Source of the DNA: JBFWNG01 sp050251195
GTDB taxonomy: Bacteria > Bdellovibrionota_B > Oligoflexia > Oligoflexales > Oligoflexaceae
Length of the DNA stretch: 64,000 nucleotides
Direction: 5' to 3'
Assembly: GCA_050251195.1 (NCBI GenBank)
Contig: JBFWNG010000006.1
Location: forward strand, 62,001 to 126,000
Of this stretch, positions 36,048-44,662 are shown piece after piece. How positions within the stretch are numbered: the first letter of the stretch is position 1; the number at the start of each line of letters is the position of its first letter. The position numbers were made by a program, and so were the translations under genes. Under the pieces are notes generated by a model. It was not told where the DNA came from. It ran no database searches and was given only the letters and a program-made list of their open reading frames with translations.

Positions 36048-37019
36048 TTGGTGAAAGAACAAAAGATCATAGCTAGCAAAAATAAAATGTTTAAAAACAG
36101 TGGCTTATGTTTTTCAGCGCCGGTTTCAGCGGGGCTTTTTATTGTTTGCGTGCTCCTGAATTTAATCTTCGTTCCTTCGTGCGCCAAGGAGACGGTGCAA
36201 TTTGATTCGTTCATTCCCTCATCTTTCGTAGGGTTAACGGCCGGTTCCATTCCTAAGCGCCAGAGGAATTCCCCCTTGGGCAGTCAATTTATCGCGAAAA
36301 CAAGGGCGATGAGCAAGCCGAGTCGCGAAAGGATGATACTTGCCGAACTGCGGCGCGGGAATGTTCCTGATTTTCTTCGAAGGCTGAGACCCATAAAATT
36401 TTCGATGAGACGCGGTGGTAAGAGTTATGAGGCGGTCTTACTCGTGTTGCCCGATTATCTCTCCATTGGCTCGGACAAAGACTTCGTCAGGATGCCTATG
36501 ACGCCGGTAACCGCCCAAGTGATTGCTGATCATTACGGCCTGATGTTGCCCACAAGCAAGATGGTGGACATTATTTACGAGCACGCGGAAACGGTGCTCT
36601 CGCCAAGGCCCCTGCCGCCAAAGCCCGAAATGGAGCTGAATGACTATTATCTAAGGCACAACGCGATGGTCGAGGAGCAGCTGGGCGAGGACTTTGACCG
36701 CTCCCAACTTGTGGCGGGGCATAAGAAAGATATCATTCTCACAAACCAGCTCGTGGGCAATCCGTTTCGGGTGGCAATTTACGGCTGGCACCGATCTAAA
36801 GGCAACCCTATCCAACCCGTAAGCTTGGTGCATGGAAACTCTTATGCCGATTATAGCCACGGAGTCCGCCTTGTGGCGCCAATGATGATCATCAACAACA
36901 AAATATACCCTGTCGCTGAAGTTCTTCAGGATTATGAGCGGTCCTATCTCCTCTCAGAAGAAGGACCACTCCGTTATACTAGGCTCTTTACCGTGTTTCT
37001 GGACAATCGAGTCCTCTAA
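36048..37019 (+). CDS. Lipoprotein of unknown function
   Basis: 323 residues. The N-terminal region is a long hydrophobic signal (GLFIVCVLLNLIFVPSC) ending in a Cys about 45 residues from the GTG start, or about 32 from an internal ATG at 36087; neither start has a good ribosome site. The mature part is basic, has an LRRGNVPDFLRRL segment, a VLLVLPDYLSIGSDKDFVRMPMTPVTAQ strand region, and a conserved-looking SLVHGNSYADYSHGVRLV block with His, Asn and Asp that could be catalytic. I do not recognise a named family. Transcribed just ahead of adenine deaminase (15 bp gap), possibly as one unit. Confidence 0.6.
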   Translation: MVKEQKIIASKNKMFKNSGLCFSAPVSAGLFIVCVLLNLIFVPSCAKETVQFDSFIPSSFVGLTAGSIPKRQRNSPLGSQFIAKTRAMSKPSRERMILAELRRGNVPDFLRRLRPIKFSMRRGGKSYEAVLLVLPDYLSIGSDKDFVRMPMTPVTAQVIADHYGLMLPTSKMVDIIYEHAETVLSPRPLPPKPEMELNDYYLRHNAMVEEQLGEDFDRSQLVAGHKKDIILTNQLVGNPFRVAIYGWHRSKGNPIQPVSLVHGNSYADYSHGVRLVAPMMIINNKIYPVAEVLQDYERSYLLSEEGPLRYTRLFTVFLDNRVL

Positions 37020-37034
37020 ACCGAGGTTCCTTCT

Positions 37035-38795
37035 ATGGAAAAAGGCAGGTTTTCGTCTCCTAAAGATCTCAGCGCCCTCATCCAAGCGGCCCGAGGCACT
37101 GTCCCCTGCGACGTGGTTGTGAAGGGGGCAAAGTTTTTGGACGTGTTCAACGGTTCGTTCCAAGAGGGTGATATCGCCATCTTGGGAAACACCATTGTCG
37201 GCATAGGCGACTCCTATTCGGGCAAAGAGCACATTGACGCACAAGATCTGATAGTCGTGCCGGGGTTTGTCGATACGCACGTCCATATCGAAAGCAGCCT
37301 AATGACTCCAGCAACTTTCGCAAAGGCTGTTTTGCCGTGCGGTACGACCACTGCCATTTGGGATCCGCACGAGATCGCGAATGTTTGGGGCAAAGAAGGA
37401 ATAGAGTGGGCCTTGGCGTCATCGGAAAATGTTGGATTGGACGTTTTTGTCATGGTGCCAAGCTGCGTACCTTCGACCAGCCCTGAGCTAGGGCTGGAAA
37501 CAAGCGGCGCCGTATTGCGCCAGAAGGATCTTTCGTCGTTTCGTGGACATCCTAGAGTCTTGGGTCTTGCGGAGATGATGAACTTTCCGGGACTCCTGCA
37601 CCAGGAAGCCGACGTGGTCGGCAAATTGGTTGACTACAAAGACATGAAGAGAGACGGACATTGCCCGGGTTTGCGCGGCAAAGATCTCAATGCCTATGGT
37701 GTTGCAGGGGTGCATTCCTGTCACGAATCAACGACGCTCGACGAGGCGTACGAGAAGATGATGAAAGGCATTCACGTGCTCATTCGCGAAGGATCGTGCG
37801 CGAAAGACGCTGCCACGTTGTTGCCTTTGCTCAACAGTTATTCGTCAGCCGTTCTTGGATTTTGCAGCGACGACCGCAATCCCTTGGACATCGCGGAAAC
37901 CGGCCACATCGATTGCATCGTCAATATGGGCTTGAAGAAGGGACTCGACCCTGCGAGCGTGTTCCGCGCCGCGACATACTCCGCATGCCGACAGTATGGT
38001 CTGCTCGATCGAGGCGCTGTCGCCCCGGGTTATCTTGCTGATTTAGTTTTTGTTCGTCCCCTCGGCGGAGACATGAAGAATGGAGTTGAGATCACAAGGG
38101 TCATCAAGAACGGTCGCGATATCAAGGAACTTAAAGTCTCGCAAAGCCTTCCGGCAAAGTCTCGCAAGAACCTGAATATGAAAGATATAACTCTGGATCA
38201 TTTCTCCGTTCGTGCGAAAGCGGCAAGCGGAACGGTTGTGACGCGAGTTATTGAAGTTATTCCAAATCAAATACTCACGAAGAAATCTACGATCAGCATG
38301 CTCGTTGACAAAGGCTCTATCGCCAACGACCTCGAGCGCGATGTTCTGAAAATCGCCGTGCTCGAAAGACATCATCAGACGGGCGGATACAGCGTTGCGT
38401 TAGTTCAAGGTTTTGGAATCAAAGAAGGAGCTATTGCAACGAGCATCAATCACGATTCGCACAATGTCATCGTTGTGGGGAGTTCGGACGAATATATGCT
38501 GCAAGCCGTAAACGAATTGCGCGCCATCGACGGCGGCATTGTCGTTGTGGGCAAGAAAACCGTGGAGAAATTGGCGTGCCCGATTGGAGGGTTGATGTCG
38601 GTTGCCGAGCCTCGAGACGTAAAGGAAGGGCTTGAACGCTTGAAAAAACTTGCCCGCGAAATTGGCTGCGTGTTGTCGGAGCCGTTTTTGCAACTTTCGT
38701 TCCTGGCCCTGCCGGTCATTCCTTCGTTGAAAATCACGGATAAGGGTTTGGTCGACGTTGATGAATTTCGCGTTGTGACGTTGGTCGTAGATTAA
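37035..38795 (+). CDS. ade: Adenine deaminase
   Basis: 586-residue amidohydrolase converting adenine to hypoxanthine and ammonia for purine salvage. Family signatures: PGFVDTHVHIESSLMTP (HxH metal ligands), GTTTAIWDPHEIANVWG, HCPGLRG, GVHSCHESTT, FCSDDRNPLD with the catalytic Asp, and a C-terminal domain with NHDSHNVIVVG and GLMS. Length is typical for the bacterial Ade type, which is distinct from adenosine-deaminase-like adenine deaminases. GAGG precedes the ATG. A palindromic repeat element lies 15 bases after the stop, between this gene and the convergent acyltransferase. Confidence 0.95.
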   Translation: MEKGRFSSPKDLSALIQAARGTVPCDVVVKGAKFLDVFNGSFQEGDIAILGNTIVGIGDSYSGKEHIDAQDLIVVPGFVDTHVHIESSLMTPATFAKAVLPCGTTTAIWDPHEIANVWGKEGIEWALASSENVGLDVFVMVPSCVPSTSPELGLETSGAVLRQKDLSSFRGHPRVLGLAEMMNFPGLLHQEADVVGKLVDYKDMKRDGHCPGLRGKDLNAYGVAGVHSCHESTTLDEAYEKMMKGIHVLIREGSCAKDAATLLPLLNSYSSAVLGFCSDDRNPLDIAETGHIDCIVNMGLKKGLDPASVFRAATYSACRQYGLLDRGAVAPGYLADLVFVRPLGGDMKNGVEITRVIKNGRDIKELKVSQSLPAKSRKNLNMKDITLDHFSVRAKAASGTVVTRVIEVIPNQILTKKSTISMLVDKGSIANDLERDVLKIAVLERHHQTGGYSVALVQGFGIKEGAIATSINHDSHNVIVVGSSDEYMLQAVNELRAIDGGIVVVGKKTVEKLACPIGGLMSVAEPRDVKEGLERLKKLAREIGCVLSEPFLQLSFLALPVIPSLKITDKGLVDVDEFRVVTLVVD

Positions 38796-38809
38796 CCCCC
38801 CAGATTCTC

Positions 38810-38910
38810 TTCCGCGTTTCCTAACTTCCGCGCATCCGCGATAAAAGACTTCCTGATGACTCCGATTCTGCTAATTAAACGCGGAAGCGCGGAAGTATGG
38901 AGGCGCGGAA
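38810..38910. repeat. Palindromic intergenic repeat, copy B (long loop)
   Basis: 101 bp copy of the same element as 26383-26452. The outer arms are TTCCGCGTTTCC / GGAGGCGCGGAA and the inner arms TTCCGCGCATCCGCG / CGCGGAAGCGCGGAA. The loop is expanded to about 37 bases compared with six to seven in the other copies. It sits between convergent ade and the DUF374 gene. Confidence 0.8.
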
Positions 38911-38963
38911 GTCTAGGTGAATTTGTTGGGAAGTCAGGCCGGTTCTGGCAATTTGATCGGCCG

Positions 38964-39656
38964 TTACGAGATGGATTTCAAGAAACTCTCGCACATGGTC
39001 TTGGTATCTCTCATGGCGTCCTCGATGGCTTTCTGCCATTTCGGTAAGTCTTCCGGAGGCATCCCAGGGGGGACGACAATAGGTTTTCCGTAGGCAACAA
39101 CCATGGTGCAGAACGGTTTCGGTATCATGTGTTTGTCCCAAGATTTTTCTGATATCCAGTTCTTGTCGCAGGAATAATAGAACGGAACTATAGGCGCTCC
39201 GGTTGTTTGCGCGGCAATGATGATGCCTGACTTGACTTTTTCGGGCGGACCTTTGGGACCGTCTGGAGTTATGGCGACAGGAAAGCCCGAGCGGAAATGC
39301 CGGATGATATTCTTGAGCGCCTCTCGTCCGCCTCGAGAACTGCTGCCTCGAATGCCTTTGTGGCCCAGAAGTTCCACCACTCCCGATATGAGGTCGCCGT
39401 CAAAGGATTTTGAAACCATCACCCCGTGGCCAATATTGCGATTCAGAATGGGCGTGTAGAGCACGTTTTGATGCCAAACCGACAGCACCCAAAGCAGGTT
39501 GCGGGAACGGAGAGTTTCTATGTGTTCGTAACCAATCACTTTGAGTTTCATGGTGCGAAGAAGAATTCGTTGCAAACCGACGACGAGCCTGGGAATGACG
39601 GCTAGAAGCAGGCGCTTGGAAAAAGGCAAATGACTTGTCTGTTTTACGTCGTCCAT
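38964..39656 (-). CDS. DUF374 / lysophospholipid acyltransferase-like membrane-associated enzyme
   Basis: 230 residues. The LPLAT superfamily is recognisable: VLSVWHQNVLYTP (the DUF374 form of the catalytic His block), VSKSFDGDLISGVVELLG, RGSSSRGGREALKN and VAITPDGPKGPPEKVKSG, all in the order typical of DUF374. Members are thought to transfer acyl groups in envelope lipid synthesis, often near lipid A or lipoprotein genes. An N-terminal hydrophobic helix suggests membrane association. It is the last gene of a minus-strand run after glyS and a small Arg-rich protein gene, with a 9 bp gap. Confidence 0.8.
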   Translation of the reverse strand: MDDVKQTSHLPFSKRLLLAVIPRLVVGLQRILLRTMKLKVIGYEHIETLRSRNLLWVLSVWHQNVLYTPILNRNIGHGVMVSKSFDGDLISGVVELLGHKGIRGSSSRGGREALKNIIRHFRSGFPVAITPDGPKGPPEKVKSGIIIAAQTTGAPIVPFYYSCDKNWISEKSWDKHMIPKPFCTMVVAYGKPIVVPPGMPPEDLPKWQKAIEDAMRDTKTMCESFLKSIS

Positions 39657-39665
39657 TCGGTGTTG

Positions 39666-39995
39666 CTAGAGCTGCTGTTTTTCGTACCAGCCGTCGTCAA
39701 CCCGCCTCTTATGAATGAGGGTCCAGGCTGCTCCAGCGTATAGCTTGCCAAACTTATTAATGTCGGGATGCTCGCCGAAATTTTCGTTTTGCACGACGAT
39801 ATTAAGCTGATCGACGGCTTGAGCCTTTGCTTCAATTGTTGCGAGATCGCGCTTTGCTTCGTCCACATTGTGGTAAAAAAGGACGGCGTAATTGCGGAGC
39901 TTCGGCGGCGCCTGGGGAGCCGGGGCACGGTTTTCCTGTTGGGGACGGTTGTTGCGGCGTCGATGTCTATGCCGGTTTCGGGGGTTGCGGCTCAA
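39666..39995 (-). CDS. Small protein with Arg/His-rich N-terminus
   Basis: 109 residues. The first 30 are extremely basic (RNPRNRHRHRRRNNR), followed by an Ala/Pro linker and a compact alpha/beta segment (YAVLFYHNVDEAKRDLATIEAKAQAVDQLNIVV). The TTG start overlaps the glyS stop as TTGA, giving translational coupling to glycyl-tRNA synthetase. The basic tail suggests RNA binding, possibly of tRNA or ribosomes; that is inference. The family is not recognised. Confidence 0.6.
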   Translation of the reverse strand: MSRNPRNRHRHRRRNNRPQQENRAPAPQAPPKLRNYAVLFYHNVDEAKRDLATIEAKAQAVDQLNIVVQNENFGEHPDINKFGKLYAGAAWTLIHKRRVDDGWYEKQQL

Positions 39996-41512
39996 TTCTT
40001 ACTTCCTTGTTTAATTTGTTGGGAGACGAAATCAGCGATTGCGGCAATCGGTTTGCGAATTTGTTCTGCCGTATCGCGCAAACGAATGGTCGCCGAGTTG
40101 TCTTGTTGAGAGTCTCTGTCGAATGTCACCGCAAAGGGGGTGCCTATCTCGTCATGCTTAGCATAACGTTTGCCAATGGAGCCTGCCGTATCAAGGCTGC
40201 TGGCGTAGCCTCTTTGGCGCATGTCGTTCACTAGGTCTTGCGCCATTTTCTCGAGACTCTCGTCTTTTACCAGAGGGAGAGCCGCAAGCTTGATGGGAGC
40301 AATTCGTGGATTCAAACGCAGAAGCACGCGAGTTTTCGATTCACCGTTGGCATCTGTCGAAGTTTGTTCCTCGTAGGAGTCGAGAAGCAACGCGAGAACG
40401 CTTCGAGTCAAACCGGCAGCCGGTTCGATGACGTAAGGCGTGTAGCGGTAGCCTGTTTTGCCTGTTGCGGGGTCCGTGGCGTTCGGATCGAAATAACTGA
40501 GTTTGGTATTGGCGTGTTGCGAATGTTTTTTAAGATCGTAGTCGGTACGGGAAGCGATGCCTTCCAGTTCGTCCCAACCCCAAGGATAAAGGTATTCAAC
40601 ATCGTAGCAATCGTCGGAGTAATGCGCGAGCTCGTCCTTGGCGTGCTGACGCAATCTGAAATTATCTGGACTTCGGGAAAGGTTCTTGTACCAGTTAAGG
40701 CGCTCTTTTTTCCAATATTCCATCCATTCCTTTTGAGTGCCAGGTTCTACAAAGAATTCCATTTCCATTTGTTCAAATTCGCAACTGCGGAAAATGAAAT
40801 GCTCCGTGATGATCTCGTTGCGAAAAGATTTGCCGATCTGCGCAATGCCAAACGGCACTTTCATCGACATCGTCTGCTGCACGTTATTAAACTGTACAAA
40901 CATGGCCTGAGCGGTTTCGGGACGCAAGTAGACAGAGTTTTCCTTTACAGTCTCGGCAAGTTTGCTAAAGAATTCTTCTTCGGGTAGGCCCTTCTTGTAA
41001 TTGGCTTTAATGAACTCATAAACGGGTTCGATCGGGCCCAAAGTTGTTTTAAACATGAGATGGAACTGGCGTTCTTCGCTCAAGAGCGGAGAAGAACATT
41101 GCGGGCATACATATCCTCTCGTTGCGGTTGCCGAGAGTTTCTTGCCACCCTTTTTGCCGCCTTCGACGTATTCCACAGTAGAGCCTACGGCCTGTTTGGG
41201 CGCTTTGTCGGCGCGAAAGCGCTCCTTGCAGTTCAGGCAATCGACAAGAGGATCAGAAAATCCGGCGAGGTGACCGGAGGCTTCCCATACCTTGGGGTGC
41301 ATGATGATCGATGCATCGATGCCGACGATGTTTTCCCGCGCAACGACCATTTCATTCCACCACGCCTGGGCGATGTTTCTCTTGAGTTCCACCCCAAGCG
41401 GGCCGTAGTCATAGCAGGACTTCAGGCCGCCATATATTTCGCTGCTTTGAAAGACGAAACCCCGGCGTTTGCACAAGGAAACAATCTTGTTCATCAAATC
41501 GGATGCGCTCAC
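39992..41512 (-). CDS. glyS: Glycyl-tRNA synthetase, dimeric (alpha2) type
   Basis: 506-residue class II aminoacyl-tRNA synthetase of the single-chain type, not the two-subunit GlyQ/GlyS form. Seen: the N-terminal GFVFQSSEIYGGLKSCYDYGPLG block, an insert with two CxxC pairs (CLNCKERF and CPQCSS, probably zinc-binding), RPETAQAMFVQF and IGKSFRNEI (motif 2), YRYTPYVIEPAAGLTRSVLALLLDSYEE, and a C-terminal anticodon-binding domain (RLNPRIAPIKLAALPL). The start is GTG 41512: TTGGAGG lies five to six bases upstream and the protein then begins MSASDLMNKIVSLC. The longer frame to 41539 is not needed. Confidence 0.93.
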   Translation of the reverse strand: MSASDLMNKIVSLCKRRGFVFQSSEIYGGLKSCYDYGPLGVELKRNIAQAWWNEMVVARENIVGIDASIIMHPKVWEASGHLAGFSDPLVDCLNCKERFRADKAPKQAVGSTVEYVEGGKKGGKKLSATATRGYVCPQCSSPLLSEERQFHLMFKTTLGPIEPVYEFIKANYKKGLPEEEFFSKLAETVKENSVYLRPETAQAMFVQFNNVQQTMSMKVPFGIAQIGKSFRNEIITEHFIFRSCEFEQMEMEFFVEPGTQKEWMEYWKKERLNWYKNLSRSPDNFRLRQHAKDELAHYSDDCYDVEYLYPWGWDELEGIASRTDYDLKKHSQHANTKLSYFDPNATDPATGKTGYRYTPYVIEPAAGLTRSVLALLLDSYEEQTSTDANGESKTRVLLRLNPRIAPIKLAALPLVKDESLEKMAQDLVNDMRQRGYASSLDTAGSIGKRYAKHDEIGTPFAVTFDRDSQQDNSATIRLRDTAEQIRKPIAAIADFVSQQIKQGSKN

Positions 41513-41564
41513 ACTGCCTCCAAGAGGGTGAAAGTACAAAAAGTAATATGTAACGGTTAATTTT

Positions 41565-41592
41565 CCAAGCCTAAGTTAAAGATTAGGCTTGG
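41565..41592. terminator. Hairpin overlapping a stop codon, terminator-like
   Basis: CCAAGCCTAA pairs perfectly with TTAGGCTTGG (10 bp stem, eight-base loop). On the minus strand the 5' arm contains the TAA stop of the small upstream gene. The T-run is weak on either strand, so it may be an RNA-processing or pausing stem between that gene and glyS. Confidence 0.45.
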
Positions 41593-41837
41593 ATTTTATA
41601 TAAAGATAGGTCGCTGAGGGGCTGGGATAGAAGGGTTAGCTCCTGGGAAGTTCGGGAATTGACCTTAAAAGAGACGATTTCGTCCTTCTTGACGTTGCGC
41701 AAGGGGAGGGGGATAACGTTGCTCGGCAAGGGAACCTCGTCGTCCCTGTGCAGGGCTTCTTGCTCGGCCAAGACTCTTAGCCGTCCCAGGAGGTCATGCG
41801 GAGGTTGGCCGGCACCGTGCTGTCTGCTGCTCTTCAT
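41583..41837 (-). CDS. Small protein of unknown function upstream of glyS
   Basis: 84 residues, no signal peptide. The ATG is six bases after TTTGGAG, a good ribosome site, supporting a real gene. The N-terminal half is charged and helical (LLGRLRVLAEQEALHRDDE), followed by PLPSNVIPLPLR and a strand-like KDEIVSFKVNSRTSQELTLLSQ. The family is not recognised. The stop lies inside a perfect hairpin. It is transcribed in the direction of glyS, 70 bp ahead of it, and divergently from ahcY. Confidence 0.5.
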   Translation of the reverse strand: MKSSRQHGAGQPPHDLLGRLRVLAEQEALHRDDEVPLPSNVIPLPLRNVKKDEIVSFKVNSRTSQELTLLSQPLSDLSLYKIQA

Positions 41838-42061
41838 AAAAACTCCAAACAGATTTATTGTTATATCGAATAGAAATTTTAAAACTTAAAAAAAATAAAA
41901 ACATAAAACATCAAAAGACAGCTGATAAGGAAGGAAAAAGAGCTTGTTAGGGGTTTGGTTGCCGACGGGGCGTCGGTTCGGCGGTATTTATGCTTGCATC
42001 CTACGATAAATACTGATTTAATCGAGCGCTCTTTTAATACACTAGATTGGTAGGAATAACT

Positions 42062-43414
42062 ATGTTCGAAAACACGTCAACCTCGGGTGGGGTATCGGGT
42101 AAGTCAAAAGGTCGGGGCGAATTCAAAGATTTCAAGGTCAAGGACATGAGCCTTGCGGATTTCGGCAGAAAAGAAATCCAAATCGCTGAAAACGAGATGC
42201 CGGGCCTCATGGCGCTTCGCAAGGAATTCGGCGCAAGCAAACCGTTGAAAGGTGCGCGCATCGCTGGCTGCCTCCACATGACTATTCAAACTGCGGTTCT
42301 CATGGAGACGCTGATCGAGTTGGGCGCAAAAGTCCGATGGTCGAGCTGCAATATTTTCTCAACGCAGGATCACGCCGCTGCCGCTATGGCCGCTGCCGGA
42401 ATTCCAGTTTTCGCATGGAAAGCCATGACGGAAGAAGAATATGATTGGTGTATTGAGCAGACGATCAATTTTGAAGACGGCCCGCTCAATATGATCTTGG
42501 ACGACGGCGGCGACCTTACCAAAATCGTGCACGACAAGTATCCCCAGCTTCTTAAAAATATCAAGGGTATCTCCGAAGAAACCACAACAGGCGTTGGACG
42601 ACTGTACAGAATGTTCAAAGAAGGCACCCTTAAAGTTCCTGCCATCAATGTCAATGACTCTGTAACCAAGTCAAAATTTGACAACCTCTACGGTTGTCGC
42701 GAATCGCTTGCTGACGGCATCAAGCGCGCAACGGACGTTATGCTCGCCGGCAAAGTTGTTGTTGTCGCCGGCTTTGGTGACGTGGGCAAGGGCTGCGCTG
42801 ACTCAATGCGGAGCTACGGAGCGCGCGTTCTCGTTACTGAAATCGATCCCATTTGCGCATTGCAAGCCGCGATGGAAGGCTTTGAAGTCATAACGATGGA
42901 AGAGGCGTGCGAAAAGGCTGACATCTTTGTAACCGCGACAGGTTGCTGCGACGTTATTACTGAAACTCACTTTACAAAAATGAAAAACGAAGCCATCCTT
43001 TGCAACATTGGACACTTCGATTCCGAAATTAAAATCGGCTGGCTCGAAAAGAATCCGCAAGTGAAAGAAGTCAACATTAAGCCGCAAGTGGATAGATTTA
43101 TTCTTCCGAACGGCAGATCTTTAATTGTTCTCGCTCGCGGAAGACTCGTCAACTTAGGATGCGCAACAGGTCACCCCAGCTTTGTTATGTCGAACTCGTT
43201 CACGAACCAGGTCATGGCGCAAATCGCGCTTTGGACGGAAGGTCACAAATTCCCGCTTGGCGTCCACGTGTTGCCGAAGCAATTGGATGAAAAAGTGGCT
43301 AGTCTGCACCTGGAAAAGCTCGGCGTGAAGCTGACGAAGTTGACGAAAGACCAGGCGGAATACCTTGGCATCAATGCTCAAGGGCCATTCAAACCCGATC
43401 ACTATCGGTACTAA
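42062..43414 (+). CDS. ahcY: Adenosylhomocysteinase (S-adenosyl-L-homocysteine hydrolase)
   Basis: 450 residues, NAD-dependent enzyme that splits SAH into adenosine and homocysteine, relieving methyltransferase inhibition. Diagnostic blocks: CLHMTIQTAVL, CNIFSTQDHAAAAMA, DDGGDLT, SEETTTGVGRLYRM, NVNDSVTKSKFDN, VAGFGDVGKGCA (NAD motif), HPSFVMSNSFTNQ, and terminal FKPDHYRY. ATG 42062 is six bases after TAGGA. The leader contains a short perfect hairpin (CCGACG-GGG-CGTCGG, 41962-41976), but I do not see a convincing SAH riboswitch. Purine salvage by the nearby ade could use the adenosine after further conversion. The stop shares CTAA with the convergent glycosyltransferase gene. Confidence 0.95.
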   Translation: MFENTSTSGGVSGKSKGRGEFKDFKVKDMSLADFGRKEIQIAENEMPGLMALRKEFGASKPLKGARIAGCLHMTIQTAVLMETLIELGAKVRWSSCNIFSTQDHAAAAMAAAGIPVFAWKAMTEEEYDWCIEQTINFEDGPLNMILDDGGDLTKIVHDKYPQLLKNIKGISEETTTGVGRLYRMFKEGTLKVPAINVNDSVTKSKFDNLYGCRESLADGIKRATDVMLAGKVVVVAGFGDVGKGCADSMRSYGARVLVTEIDPICALQAAMEGFEVITMEEACEKADIFVTATGCCDVITETHFTKMKNEAILCNIGHFDSEIKIGWLEKNPQVKEVNIKPQVDRFILPNGRSLIVLARGRLVNLGCATGHPSFVMSNSFTNQVMAQIALWTEGHKFPLGVHVLPKQLDEKVASLHLEKLGVKLTKLTKDQAEYLGINAQGPFKPDHYRY

Positions 43415-44526
43415 GAAATAAGATTCGCGTAGACGGCGCGATTGCCAGCGGCCATTTTCTCGACGGAGAAGGTGGCCGTTACCTTTTTATGGGCTTGGGA
43501 GGCCAATGTTTGCCGTTTCCGTTCATCGCTCAACACATCGAGGATGGCTTCGCTTAGTGCGGCAGGATCCTTAATTGGGCACAATTTTCCTGTTAGGCCG
43601 TCCGTAATAACTTCAGGAATGCCGCCGGCACTCGTGGCGACCACGCAGGTCTGTGCGAGCATCGCGTCGAGAATAGACGTTCCGAGAGCTTCCCACTGAG
43701 ACGACATGACAAAAATATCAGCGCCTAAGAGCAGGTCAACGACATCGGTACGGATCCCAAGGAATTGCACGCGATCCGTCAGGCCCAGTTCTTCCGCAAG
43801 GGTTTGACATTCGCTGAGCAGCGGACCTCCCCCCGCAAAGAGACAATAAAAATTTGAACGTCGCTTCACAAGCAATGCGAGGGCTCGAAGAAGAGTTTTA
43901 TGGTCCTTTTGCCCAGTAAAATAGGCGACGCTCAATAGGATTTTGGTATCCTGAGCGAGGTTGAATTTGGAAACGAGGTCTTCTCTTTTTTGCTTTTTGA
44001 GTCGTACGTCAAAAAGACGCGCATCTGTTGCGCTATTCACAACTGCAATTTTGGAGGTAGAAACCCCGATCGAGATGAGGATATCCTTCACGGCGTTCGA
44101 TATTGCGACGTAAGCGTCAACCTTGGGCGAAAGGTACTTGAGCGAAGTTAGAAGCCATTTGTCGGGAACAAAATCCACTCGACGATGCACCACGAGCTTG
44201 GATCCGCGAAGAAAAAATCTGGCGCATAATGCTAGCGAGTGTGCCTTGGAGGTGTGGGCATGGAGGATGTTTATCTTCTCTTCCCGACAGAAGCGCACGA
44301 GCGCCATGAGATTCCGCAAAGAAAAAAAGTTGGACGCGAGCGTGAGCGCGGACCCGCCTCGTTGTTTCCAGCGAGTGAGTATTTCGCTCTCGGAGGTTGC
44401 TGCAAGAAAGTGCGCATCGCCCGGTTTTGCGGCCTTGCAGAGCTCCGATAGCAACAAGACCACCTGGTTTTGTCCCCCGCGCCAAGACCGTTCTGAGTCG
44501 AGATGTAAAGTGCGTATTGGTAACAT
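43411..44526 (-). CDS. GT4-family glycosyltransferase
   Basis: 371-residue GT-B fold retaining glycosyltransferase. The N-terminal domain carries SERSWRGGQNQVVLLLSEL (GG loop) and HAHTSKAHSLALCARFF; the C-terminal domain has LLSVAYFTGQKDHKTLLRAL, FAGGGPLLSECQTLAEELGLTDRVQFLG, and SSQWEALGTSILDAMLAQTCVVAT, whose E-x7-D/E region binds the sugar nucleotide. It acts in the cytoplasm on envelope glycolipid or polysaccharide; donor and acceptor are unknown. ATG 44526 is preferred over a TTG at 44559 as homology begins at LPIRTLHLD. No polysaccharide cluster surrounds it. Confidence 0.85.
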   Translation of the reverse strand: MLPIRTLHLDSERSWRGGQNQVVLLLSELCKAAKPGDAHFLAATSESEILTRWKQRGGSALTLASNFFSLRNLMALVRFCREEKINILHAHTSKAHSLALCARFFLRGSKLVVHRRVDFVPDKWLLTSLKYLSPKVDAYVAISNAVKDILISIGVSTSKIAVVNSATDARLFDVRLKKQKREDLVSKFNLAQDTKILLSVAYFTGQKDHKTLLRALALLVKRRSNFYCLFAGGGPLLSECQTLAEELGLTDRVQFLGIRTDVVDLLLGADIFVMSSQWEALGTSILDAMLAQTCVVATSAGGIPEVITDGLTGKLCPIKDPAALSEAILDVLSDERKRQTLASQAHKKVTATFSVEKMAAGNRAVYANLIS

Positions 44527-44633
44527 CTGAGAATAACAACTTTTAAAGTTCAAAAACAAAATATCTAAAAAAATTAATTGCTTAAACTCCTAAAAAAAAT
44601 CCTTACTGATATCAGCAACATAACTTTAAGTTT

Positions 44634-44660
44634 TTGCGTCTAACGGATTTATCATATAAT
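44634..44660 (+). promoter_or_regulatory. Candidate promoter for the small RNA
   Basis: A perfect TATAAT (44655-44660) with TTGCGT (44634-44639) 15 bases upstream. The predicted transcript start falls three to eight bases later, at the beginning of a stem-forming segment. Confidence 0.5.
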
Positions 44661-44662
44661 TT

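Noticed and set aside
40238..40987. A 249-codon plus-strand open frame
   Set aside because: It is an antisense shadow of glyS; the minus-strand frame is unmistakably glycyl-tRNA synthetase.
41838..42061. Possible SAH riboswitch in the ahcY leader
   Set aside because: Only one short hairpin (CCGACG/CGTCGG) is present; the conserved core of the SAH aptamer could not be found.
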